From: Branchiostoma floridae
Taxonomy: Eukaryota; Chordata; Leptocardii; Amphioxiformes; Branchiostomatidae
Assembly: GCF_000003815.2 (NCBI RefSeq)
Contig: NC_049986.1
Coordinates: 3,516,561 to 3,552,620, forward strand
Direction: 5' to 3'
DNA length: 36,060 bases
Position numbers and translations under genes: made by a program. Below, piece after piece: positions 1 to 10,700 of the stretch. The notes under the pieces are model-generated. The model did not search any database. It had not been told where the DNA came from and saw nothing but the letters and a program-made list of their open reading frames with translations. Every line of letters starts with the position of its first letter. Position 1 is the stretch's first letter.

Positions 1-120
1 GCAGAGAGATGAGGGGAGATGACTGGGGCGGAGACTGAGGGGAGACTGCGGAGAGACTGAGGGGAGACTGGCTGTGGCAGAGGCTGACGGAGATTGGCTG
101 TGGTGAGGTGAGGTGAGAGG
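1..120. repeat. Purine-rich GGGGAGACTG low-complexity repeat
   Basis: Imperfect repetition of GAGACTGAGGGGAGACTG-like units, decaying into GGTGAGGTGAG. It is cut by the window edge. Confidence 0.6.
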
Positions 121-319
121 GGCTATTGCTCGAATTCAATCAGACAACTATTAACAAAACTGTCAGTGCTCTCAACCAAAGTGTAAAGTTATGGTGGTTT
201 TCAGGTTTAAACAACTCTACCTCTTCGTGAACTATCTTTTAGCAGGAACGGGTATGTGAAGAAAATGATGAGATGAGAAAGTACCCTAACATTTCTTCAT
301 ATTCTATTCATTTTACAGG

Positions 320-371
320 ACCGGGATCAGAGCGCATCAGCAACGAAATTGATGGCATGAAAGAAGCTTAA
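320..371 (+). CDS. Possible terminal exon at the left edge
   Basis: An acceptor-like TATTCATTTTACAG is followed by an open frame GPGSERISNEIDGMKEA and TAA. The polypyrimidine tract is good and the peptide is charged and plausible, but it is short, no family is recognised, and only ATTAAA-type polyadenylation signals follow (about 561 and 597). Upstream exons would be outside the window. Confidence 0.22.
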
Positions 372-607
372 GAGCAGTAATGTAACAAGAATAACCAGTG
401 TAGGGGGTAGAGAGGCTGTTGTGAAAGAATACAGAAACCATAGACATCGACAAGTATTGTTTACCTTTGTTCACGTTCTTGTAGCTAGCTTTATTTGTAT
501 TTTCGACTTTTCGATGTTTTCATAATAACACAAAGCAACACTTATACACAGAAAAGTGCCATTAAAATTGCATTTGAAAGTTTCCTAACTAGCCGTAATT
601 AAATCAC

Positions 608-711
608 GTATGAACCATAATATGGGTTGTGACATATGAACCATAATGTGGGGTGTGACATATGAACCATAATGTGGGTTGTGACATATGAACCATAATG
701 TGGGGTGTGAC
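608..711. repeat. 26-bp tandem repeat, four copies
   Basis: Units of ATATGAACCATAATGTGGGG plus TGTGAC at 608-633, 634-659, 660-685 and 686-711, with one or two differences between copies. The open frame through it on the minus strand is a product of the repetition. Confidence 0.9.
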
Positions 712-1384
712 AGGGCGTATATGAAACGGATATTAACAAGAACGATATCATCTTGTCATTCTGATGAAGATTTTGCATTAAAGATCGAAATAGGTCAATT
801 TCTCTTTGTGTCATCATTATAGTATGGAGATATATATGTACATACAAAATGAAATGTCTATTCTGACACACAGCAGGGGTAATTTGTCACTTGCTGGGTG
901 ACCTGGCACTGTCAGGATGAGTACTTATTTTAAATCACACGCAACTTACTGACTTGCTGTATCAAAACTTACAAAGGCTCATTTGTGTATCGTCAATTGT
1001 GTGTCGTCGAATTTGAAAACATTCCTATGTCTTCACATGCGATCTTGAAAACATGATTCATGAAAAACGTCTGCCTTCCACGCTCCCTCAACGCCTTTCT
1101 GGAGCCAACAGGAACTACTGTGCCCTGTACTAAAATCTTGTACCACCGACTCCCTGTAAATTTCACAAATTCTATCAGGTGTCGCAAGGTTTGGTGGCTA
1201 TTTCTGCCAATTATGAACCTGTATTCTGTTAATAGTCCCTTTTCCGCGCCTTGTTGTATACAGTATATCCGGTCGGGCCACGGGAGCTTTGTTGTTTCCG
1301 GGTCAAAAGAGAGTACAAAACAATGTCGCATGTGGATTTAGAGGGGAGATCATAACGTAACGAATAGTATTCAAATAGTCTTGG

Positions 1385-3975
1385 ACTAATGCCGATGAAA
1401 ATCATAGAATAGCCCCAAATAAAGATAAGTTTCTGTTTCTGTGGGTGGGGTTTTCCTGCCATCTATCACTCTATGTCAAAAGGAGGTCAGTTTACTTCCA
1501 CTTTTCCCGAATCAAAAAGAAACGCGACCGTCCCTAGTGTAATTTTACACTGATTGACCATGTCCAAGAGATCTCACTTGTCAAACCTACTTTCTGAGAA
1601 GTTCTGCAAACATTCCTTTAATTTCATGGTCTAATGTGGACCATGTGAGCCCCATAGAGAACATCAGATTGCCAGGAAATTCTTTTGATATGATTCAAAC
1701 AAATTATCAGGATAAATTTTGTAAACACTTGTGCTAACTTTACCTGGCTGTGTTATCTTTCCTTTCCTATAGTTATACGTACCAGGTGCTAGAAGTGTGT
1801 ATATGTTAATTTCAGACGGTCCACCAATAAATTATGCGCCAGCAAGATTAAAAAAAGGCTGTTTGAACACGACTCAAACAGGATGTAAAGATGAAACAAT
1901 AGAGAATTGGTACAGAGTAAAATATACAACGTCATTGAACGCTTGTGAACACCTTGTTGTATGCAGTTTATTGGTGAGGCCAAGGTGTTTCCTTGGGTAA
2001 CAGCGGGTTTGAAAGAAAACATGGGTCGCACTCCTCCGAAATGTGGGACTTCGGAGCNNNNNNNNNNNNNNNNNNNNNNNNNNNNNNNNNNNNNNNNNNN
2101 NNNNNNNNNNNNNNNNNNNNNNNNNNNNNNNNNNNNNNNNNNNNNNNNNNNNNNNNNNNNNNNNNNNNNNNNNNNNNNNNNNNNNNNNNNNNNNNNNNNN
2201 NNNNNNNNNNNNNNNNNNNNNNNNNNNNNNNNNNNNNNNNNNNNNNNNNNNNNNNNNNNNNNNNNNNNNNNNNNNNNNNNNNNNNNNNNNNNNNNNNNNN
2301 NNNNNNNNNNNNNNNNNNNNNNNNNNNNNNNNNNNNNNNNNNNNNNNNACGTCACGTATCTTATGTGTGACGTTTAACACGTCACGTACCTTATGTTTTT
2401 GGTATGTCGGACGTGACGTGTGACATCTGTAAAAGACGTTACGTATCTTATATCACACGTTAAACACGTCACGTACCTTATGTTTTTGTATATCGGACGT
2501 GACGTGTAAAAGACGGATAAGACGTAATTAACACGGATCTATTAAAACACGTCACGTACATTCTACAAAGACACCAGTCATCAAACACTAAATCGTTAAC
2601 TAAGTTATTGATAAAGAGACGTCACGTATCTTGCACGTAGCCTGTGACGTGGTTGTAATAGGTCGGACGTCACGTATTTTACGTCCCATGTGACGTGAAT
2701 TTAGTCCCATGTGACGTGAATTTAGGAAAAACGTCACGTATATAGCTCCCATATTTTTGAAACAAATATATTGCCATATACGTGCGGCATACATGACGTC
2801 CTTTTATCAATAACTTAGTTAACGATTAAGTATGACGTGACCAATGTCTTTGTAGAACGTACGTGACGTGTTTCAACAGATCAGTGTTAATTCACGTCAC
2901 GTGTCACACAAAGTACGTGACGTGTTTAACAGATGTCACACGTCACGTCCGACATACCAAAACACGTCACATGCTCCTTAACGTGTGCCATAAGGTACGT
3001 GACGTCTTTTACAGATGTAACGTCACATGGTCCAATGGTCCTGTGTTTAATTCAAAGGTACATGACGTCTTTTACGTGCGACCTCAAACATGTCACACTT
3101 CTAGTCGTCACACATCAATGTATGTCCCCCTTTATTCATGTGACTACTATCAAGCAGCGACGCCTTGTGGACCTCGTTCTTGCGCAGAAGTCCCCATTCT
3201 AAAGACGTGACCTCTCCCTCTAAAGACAATGTGTCTCCTTCTTAACATGGGGCTGCTCCGAAGTCCCACATTTCGGAGGAGTGTGCCCCCTGGCGGACTC
3301 TGTTTTCGTTCAAGACAGGATATGTTAATTATTCATGTCCCGCTTTTACTCAAGGAAACGCCGTGGCCGCACTGATAAACTGCATACAACAAGGTGTTCA
3401 CTAGCGTTCTCGTTGTATATTTTACTTTGTACCAATTCTCGCTTGTTTCCTCTTTAAAAAAGAAAACGCCTAAAAGTAAATGTCCCTCAAGTCGTGTTCA
3501 AACAGCGTTTCTTTTTACTCTTGCTGGCGCAAAATTTATTGATATTTATTTATTGAAATTAACATATGCACGCTTCTATCACCTGGCAAGCTTTATCATA
3601 GGAATGGAAAGACAAGGCAGCCAGGTAAAGGTTGTACAAGTGTTGATTATTTTTTCAAAGCATATCAACAAGGACGTCCTGACAATCTGACCTTCTATGC
3701 GGCCCACATGGTCCAAATTAGACCATGAAATGTTTGCATGCAGAGGAATGTTTGCAGAACTTCTAAGGATGGAGGCTTGAAAAGTGAGACCTCTTGGACA
3801 TGGTTAATCAGTGTAAACTTACACTAGGGGCGGTCGCGTTTCGTTTTGATTTTGGAAAAGTGGAAGTAAACTGACCTCCTTTTGACATACACGAGTGATA
3901 GATGGCAGGCAAATCCCACCCACAGAAACTGAAACTTATCTTCATCAATTCTATGATTTTCATCTGCGTCGGTCT
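1385..3975. mobile_element. Foldback element of about 2.6 kb with giant inverted arms
   Basis: The left arm (about 1385-2615) and right arm (about 2803-3975) are inverted copies over their whole readable length. Outer blocks (1391-1560 against 3800-3970), middle blocks (GTGAACACCTTGTTGTATGC at 1947 against its inverse at 3380) and inner blocks (AATCGTTAACTAAGTTATTG against its inverse at 2806) correspond. The arms are separated by about 190 bp. The inner halves carry about twenty ACGTCACGT/ACGTGACGT motifs. No transposase is visible; 291 N hide part of the left arm. It is probably a non-autonomous foldback-type transposon. Confidence 0.85.
2058..2348. other. Assembly gap inside the foldback left arm
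   Basis: A run of 291 N lies in the left arm. The right arm at about 3070-3260 is the corresponding intact sequence. The gap is probably caused by the palindromic structure. Confidence 0.95.
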
Positions 3976-4114
3976 GCGTGGGGAGGGGTGGTGGTCTGCT
4001 GTGTGATTTGGCAAATGTTTGGGTTAGAAGCTAAGAATAAGTCTAATATAGACTGTCCTGTAACCTGGTCCCTTTGGTCGGAATAGCGGGTATCGCCAAA
4101 TTTGGTAAGTTGAA

Positions 4115-4352
4115 CAAACATTACCACCACGAGTAAGACAGTCCCGAAGTTTATATCATCAGCCTTGTATACGACCAGAAACGGCCGTTTTTGTGACGCT
4201 TTACTTTTGTTGCTTATTCTAATGAAACGAGAAAGGATTGCTGACTGTCATTATAGCCTACATTGCTTGGCAAAACATTGGTACAGTACAAAAGGACTGT
4301 AGCAAACGTTACCAGTGTTCTATACTTTCGACTTTATCTATTTAACCTGCTA
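4115..4352. repeat. Dispersed repeat, copy 1
   Basis: Shares order and many blocks with 9977-10165, for example ACCACGAGT, ACCAGAAACGGCCGTTTTTG and TGACGCTTTAC, then GAAACGAGAAAGG. Same orientation. Family unknown. Confidence 0.6.
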
Positions 4353-4568
4353 GCGGTGTGAAAAATGCTGCCTACTTTTTAGATGTGTACATGCACGTCC
4401 TCTTATAACTAAATTATATAACCAAAACTGTATATCATTTCGAAGGAAAAAAAAGCCCTGTAATACATAACCAATGAGTTTTAAAAATACCTGGTCATTT
4501 TTGTTTCTCGTTAAAAAAGTTTTAAAATTTCCTAAACAATCAGGTAGGTTTGACAAAAGATGAGCTTA

Positions 4569-4574
4569 TTTATT
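4569..4574 (-). promoter_or_regulatory. Polyadenylation signal of the receptor gene
   Basis: Minus-strand AATAAA, 32 nt downstream of the stop codon of exon 11. The spacing is short but plausible. Confidence 0.55.
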
Positions 4575-4605
4575 TTTCGAACCTAAAATAGCTATTGCAA
4601 ACATT

Positions 4606-4725
4606 TCAATGAGAATGAACCGTTATAATTAACGTGTTGTACTTGCCTCGTGAGGGTGTCAGATATATTTTCTCTCCATCGGGCCTGCAGTCACCACACC
4701 ATCCACCACATCGGGCAGAGGCAAC
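4606..4725 (-). CDS. Receptor exon 11: end of GON domain and stop
   Basis: The acceptor TTTTTCATTTTTCAG leads into VASARCGGWCGDCRPDGEKI and YLTPSRGKYNTLIITVHSH, then TGA at 4606. The closely spaced Cys cluster CGGWCGDC is typical of the C-terminal edge of GON domains. An AATAAA follows at 4569-4574, supporting a terminal exon. A GC-type donor (CGAG/GCAAGT, exon end 4647) lies inside and could be used to skip the last 14 codons, but no downstream exon was recognised. Its phase relative to exon 10 cannot be checked because of the gap; phase 0 gives the open frame. Confidence 0.72.
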   Translation of the reverse strand, partial: VASARCGGWCGDCRPDGEKIYLTPSRGKYNTLIITVHSH

Positions 4726-7700
4726 CTGAAAAATGAAAAACATTTCAATCAACATATTAAAGAGTATATGAACGAATTATTTTTCTTGTTGATGATATTT
4801 AAAGATCTTGCAGTTGGGGATGGGTTATACTGTGGATCCAGTATTGAGATTTAAGTGAAAGCTTTTGCTGCATGGATGCGCGGTAAACCTTTAAGACATT
4901 ACCGAACAGTAAGTTATAGACANNNNNNNNNNNNNNNNNNNNNNNNNNNNNNNNNNNNNNNNNNNNNNNNNNNNNNNNNNNNNNNNNNNNNNNNNNNNNN
5001 NNNNNNNNNNNNNNNNNNNNNNNNNNNNNNNNNNNNNNNNNNNNNNNNNNNNNNNNNNNNNNNNNNNNNNNNNNNNNNNNNNNNNNNNNNNNNNNNNNNN
5101 NNNNNNNNNNNNNNNNNNNNNNNNNNNNNNNNNNNNNNNNNNNNNNNNNNNNNNNNNNNNNNNNNNNNNNNNNNNNNNNNNNNNNNNNNNNNNNNNNNNN
5201 NNNNNNNNNNNNNNNNNNNNNNNNNNNNNNNNNNNNNNNNNNNNNNNNNNNNNNNNNNNNNNNNNNNNNNNNNNNNNNNNNNNNNNNNNNNNNNNNNNNN
5301 NNNNNNNNNNNNNNNNNNNNNNNNNNNNNNNNNNNNNNNNNNNNNNNNNNNNNNNNNNNNNNNNNNNNNNNNNNNNNNNNNNNNNNNNNNNNNNNNNNNN
5401 NNNNNNNNNNNNNNNNNNNNNNNNNNNNNNNNNNNNNNNNNNNNNNNNNNNNNNNNNNNNNNNNNNNNNNNNNNNNNNNNNNNNNNNNNNNNNNNNNNNN
5501 NNNNNNNNNNNNNNNNNNNNNNNNNNNNNNNNNNNNNNNNNNNNNNNNNNNNNNNNNNNNNNNNNNNNNNNNNNNNNNNNNNNNNNNNNNNNNNNNNNNN
5601 NNNNNNNNNNNNNNNNNNNNNNNACCAGTGGACTTCTGGTGCCAGCGCAAGTCCCGTCCAGTCAGATTCACTTTGAACGTTCCCTTAGCACATCCCTGTT
5701 TAGCTGAATAACAGTCGCCTGCATGCCCAGTAAGCAACATCATTGGGCCCTGTTGTCATTAGAAAATATATGTCACCTAAACTGACTTCCTTTGCAAAAG
5801 TTGAGCACGTCAAGCTTAAAAGTATCTATCATGATGGTGCTAACTATATTGACCAAACAAAATGTTGACCGATTACGCCAAACATCCTGCGTCATCAAAA
5901 AGAAAAAGTTATTTCCTATTTTTCTCAGACTTGATGGCGTATTGACTTGAGGCATTCTTACGAGTCAGTCATGGGTCATTAACATTTAGCACTACTTATG
6001 GGTCACATTACAGTCTTATTGTAAGGTAACAACATGTTGAACTACCAGTGGTTTGAGCAAAGGTGTAGTCATCTCCAATAACTTCGATCCTGGACGTATC
6101 AAACTTGATTCTGAGCTTGCTGAACTTCGTGGTCCCGCGTTCGGCCCATGGGTCCTGAAGACAATATAGAGGAAATCTTTATTGACACGACAAAAGTACA
6201 GTGACTTACGTAAATATATCATTACAATGACGCTGGCCTTACACGTGCGTACCTTTAAGTTATAACCACTTAGACATATTTGTTGTACAAATATATTAAT
6301 AGCAATTTAGTTCATCCTTCAACTTAACGTGTTCACTAGTGTGAGCAGCTATACTTTGCTACCAATAGTTTCACCTACCCGTAATGGGCCTGCGCAGTGC
6401 CGCATTGCATTTTCGCGAACCAGTTGATCGCCAAACTTAATGGCATAGTTCTCCTCAGGACCGGATGGTAGGGCCAGGAACTCGTTGGGTGTCCCCGATG
6501 CCATGTCATGGCAATAGACGCGGAGGGCCACATCACTGTCCGTCGAAAAAGGGTAAAGTATGTACTCGCCGTCGTTGGCATTGGAGCGTAGAGATTTAGC
6601 TTCAGCGCACGATGTGGGCTTGTGGCCTGCAAGAGTTAGTATTATGTTAATATTAGATGCTGTGGCTAAGGACAAGCGATATGTTTGCCTCAGCCAAGAC
6701 AACAATAATTTTTATATCTCATTTCACCATCTGGGATACATCTGCAGACTGTATTATCAACTAAACTTAGCGGCGGGGGCCATGCGGCAGTTCTGTCCTG
6801 CTAGCTCTGTTTTAACATAGATGTTTCAAATAGAACCATGATTGAACAGGGGGCGTGGCTTCAGGATTTACGCTATCTTAAGGTACGTTTTTAAATACGA
6901 TATTTTGACACGGAAATGATGCCATAATACGTACAGCGATATCGTTTTATAAACCGGAAAATTCGTATATCGTAGACCTATTTTCGCTATTCTAAGGTAC
7001 GTTTTAAGATACGATATTTTGACACGTAAATGATGCCATATACTATGTGCCGCTAACTCTATGCGATATACGCTATCATTTACATATCGCAAACCACTAC
7101 AAGGTGCCCTTGATGTATTACTCTGAGTGAGCACCCCACAAGAGATCTGAGCCACAAAAAAACGGCTGCATGAACCCTAGCATGAACTTGACAGCCACAA
7201 ATATGACGAAAAATCAGTGTTGTTTCGTTTCACAAATTTGCTCATAGATGGCTCTAAAATGCAGAGAGCCTTTAAAATTTACAAATTTTCTTAGGGAGGC
7301 CTACCCCCCCCCCCCCCCAATGAGAGGGGGCAAACCCCTTCTCGTGGTCTCCCTTCGCGCAGCTTACGCTGATATAAATTATGAAATTGTCGTAATAAGA
7401 TATGTTAGAAAACAAGAGTAGTTTAGCAAGAAAATCTTAAAATCCTATTGTTTAATCCAAAATTAATGAATTTTGTAAAATATGCATTTCAGAAACCCGT
7501 TGCCAAAGCAACACGAAAAATTTTTAACTTATTTTTTTTCTAATTGTTGCCAACAATATTCTAGGAAAAGTGCACTTTTATCCACCCACCCCCCACCCCC
7601 CTCTGGATAGGGTTAAACTTCGGTATTTTCCCGGCTACTAACCAAATCACAATCCTGAAATCCACCATATTTGCTGCGAATAGGTAGATACGAAATGTGA

Positions 7701-10700
7701 ATATTTAAGAATCCTAACCAAATTCGAAAGCTGTATTTTCAAATCAACAATTGTATGGTATCATTTCGGTGTCAAAATGTCAAAAGACATTCCCAATAAA
7801 ATCAGCTTATGAAATGCATAGAAGCTGGAGGTCGGCCACGAAGAGCGTTCTTTAAAACGGCTTTATACATTTTTTGTTGTCGTCATTCATTCTATACGTA
7901 TGATCCTATGAACCTGTTTCTTTACTTCTTAGATGAATCATAGATTTATATTAAGTTTCAACAAACCTTTCAGTGGGATGATTGTTGAGAAAGACATCGG
8001 CGATGGTTTCATCTCTATAGGTGTAAAAGAAGAAAGATTGCATGCATGGGTCATTATTATAGGACCATGTATATTAAACAGTATTCAGAACACTACTATA
8101 ACACTACTATAACATATGCTAGAGTTGTGAGTGTACATATATGGGTAAAAGATAGCGTGTATGCTATCACTCAAATTTATGCTTCACAACAAGGTCGATC
8201 AAAGAAAGAGAAACACACCTTTTATTGTCAGCTTGAGACAACCATTTTCCAACTACTTTCCGTGAAAGCACAAATTGTTATTGGAGACTTTTCACACCAT
8301 AATACTGTTAGAGATTCAATTTGATTCATTTTCTGGGAATATTATATATATTAGGACGATGCATTGTGATGGTAATATCATGTAGTGTACTTTATTATAT
8401 ATTTGTGATAGTTTTTATCTAGGTTATGCAAACGTTTGTCTGCGTTTTTTTTTTTGGGGGGGGGTCAGCCGTTACCTGACCAGGTGTATTGAACTGTTTA
8501 ATACTGTAACAACTATCGTCAATGTCCGGTCTTTTAGTATGGCCGCTAAAGCATTGATATGATGTAATCACCAGTATCTACTAACTCCCCCATAAAAATT
8601 GGGGTATTGGTTTTGTTTGAGCCTCTGGATGTATTGTGTTGATATTTGGTATGTGGATAGAGGTAGGAAAGACAAAGATTACCTTGAGCCTGGGCCCCCT
8701 GGGGTTCGACATTGGAACCACAGCAGAACGGCATGTCTTTGTATTTTTTCCTCTACATGCTATGCCTTTGTATCTATGCAGCTTATAGCTTTACATAAAT
8801 GTATAAGGGAGTAACTGTTTAGGTTCTGGTGATCGGGTCCCTAGTAAAGGTAGCAAAGGCTTACTCAAAAAGACAAGGACTTCACACAGGGTCAGTATTC
8901 GGGAGGGTCCGGGAAGACGGACGCCCACGTAGCGACCCTTCATCCCCTGACAGGAGACAGAAATTGACCGTTGTTTCACGTTGATATGATGGTCATCACC
9001 ACACTTGGGGTTCTGACTGACCATCGTGGAATCCCCGATGTGGATGTTGAAAGGGTTGAGTCGTTTCCAAAAAGGGCCCCGGCGGTTAAAGATGACCACT
9101 CTGTAGATACCAAAAACAAGGTAATGGCAACTTAGTTTTACTTTATATTCGTATGAACGTTCTTGGCCATCATGTAAGACGTAATAAGGCAGCTTAATCT
9201 TCAACCACTATCGTATCTTCAACCACTATCATATAGGGGTAAGGTGCCCACGCCAACGTTGACGCCGAACGACGTGTGCTATTTTCAACATTGGCACCGG
9301 GAAAGGGAGTTTGCCAAGGAAGGTAGTTTGCCGTGATAGCGAGTCTTTGCCCCGTCCGCTAGCACGGCAAACTCCCTTCCCCGGCACAAGAGAACATAGC
9401 CAACGTTTAAAATCGCGGACCAACGACCCCCCCCCCCAAAAAAAAGAAAAATACAGCACCGTTCCGAAGACTGCAACGGAGTCTACTTATGCTCTTCATT
9501 TTCTTTAGCTACATGTTATGGGGTCATCTGTGTAAATGAGGCAAATGAAATATATTGACTGCAGTGCAAGTTGGATATATGGCCGGCTAGTTCTCATTGA
9601 AATGTAAAGAAAAATGCTGTAGCTTTCCTTTACGACTTTATATGGAGCAAATTATAGACAACATCACTGCTCCCATTATTTTTGCACAACGACTATATTT
9701 TTGTTCCAAAAGATGCACCACAACATTCATATTGGTTCATGGCTTGGAAGATTATTACAGACAAGGGGGAGATTTTACCCCCTAAAAAATGGCTGTCGCC
9801 TTAGAAGACACGAAGAACTAAAATAGTAGCCAAAAATGCAACAACTCAGTTCACAGAATGATTCACCGGCAGGTGAAACCAGCTCCCCAGGCCCTTTGCC
9901 CGATTACATCAGATCGCTACTGTCACTGATCTTGGAGGCTGTGTGACGAGGTTTATGCCTGTCGTCAAAGTCAGTACCAAACGTTACTACCACGAGTGCA
10001 ATGGCTGCCACGGTTATAATATCCACGTACAAGACTAGAAATGACCGTTTTTGTGACGCTTTACAGATTTTCTGGCTTTCAAAAGAAACAAGAAAGGGGC
10101 ATTAAAAAAGACGTTACCATTGGCATTGCATGTTCAATGTTTTCTACGCTTTCTATCCAACCTGGTGTAGAAAGCGTTAATATTCGTCGTACTCTTAAAC
10201 ATTCGGACGTTTTCTGAAATCGTCAGCAATCAAAAAAAAGGGCAAAGATACCAAATTTAACATTACATGTTTCGTAAAAATTGTCCTCAAATGTGGACAA
10301 ATTCATAACTCTGGTTGTCGATGAATTATTTGTATTACGCTCTGCGTTACCGCTTTCAGGGGGAGAAACTCGAAAACTCGCGTTTCACCTCTTGGTGGCG
10401 CCATATCGAGTCCGATGGCCTACCTCCTGAATATCCAGAGCTTGTACTGGTAATGCAAGACGTGAGACCACGTGATAACGTGTTTGGCTCAGAACCGAAA
10501 GGTCTCGAGTTCAAATCCTGCCATGTCACCGATCTTGTGCCCTTGCGAAAGGTACTTTCCTCACTTTACTCAGGTGAAGATGAGTACCAAGCTTCGGCCA
10601 AGGCCGTCCCTCGGATAGGACGTTAAATGGAGGTCTCGCGTTTGGGGAGAGCCACACCAGTACCCTAACCACGTTAAAGAACCCACCACACATGCGATGG

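Larger units (their letters stand above)
6627..8864. other. Intron between fucolectin and GON exons
   Basis: AT-rich intron with no supported exon. It contains two 60-bp near-copies (6867-6930 and 6984-7043) starting CGCTAT and sharing TACGATATTTTGACACG, poly-C runs near 7303 and 7585, one copy of a 168-bp repeat (7615-7782), and a GATATTTGGTATGTGG-type repeat at 8545-8735. Confidence 0.6.

Noticed and set aside
1961-2423. Open frames across the N run
   Set aside because: Length comes from undetermined bases, not from sequence.
2863-3210. 115-codon frame rich in Thr, Arg and Val-Thr repeats
   Set aside because: Produced by the ACGTCACGT motif array in the foldback arm.
608-3975. CRISPR-like repeat structures
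   Set aside because: The 26-bp repeats have no spacers and the ACGT motifs are irregular; the genome is eukaryotic.
4799-5743. A single 314-codon frame spanning the N gap
   Set aside because: Only its start (GON exon 10) is coding; the frame is kept open by N and its end is intronic. Exon 11 lies further on with its own acceptor.
10315-10626. 103-codon plus-strand frame
   Set aside because: It runs through a tRNA-derived SINE and has no domain signs.
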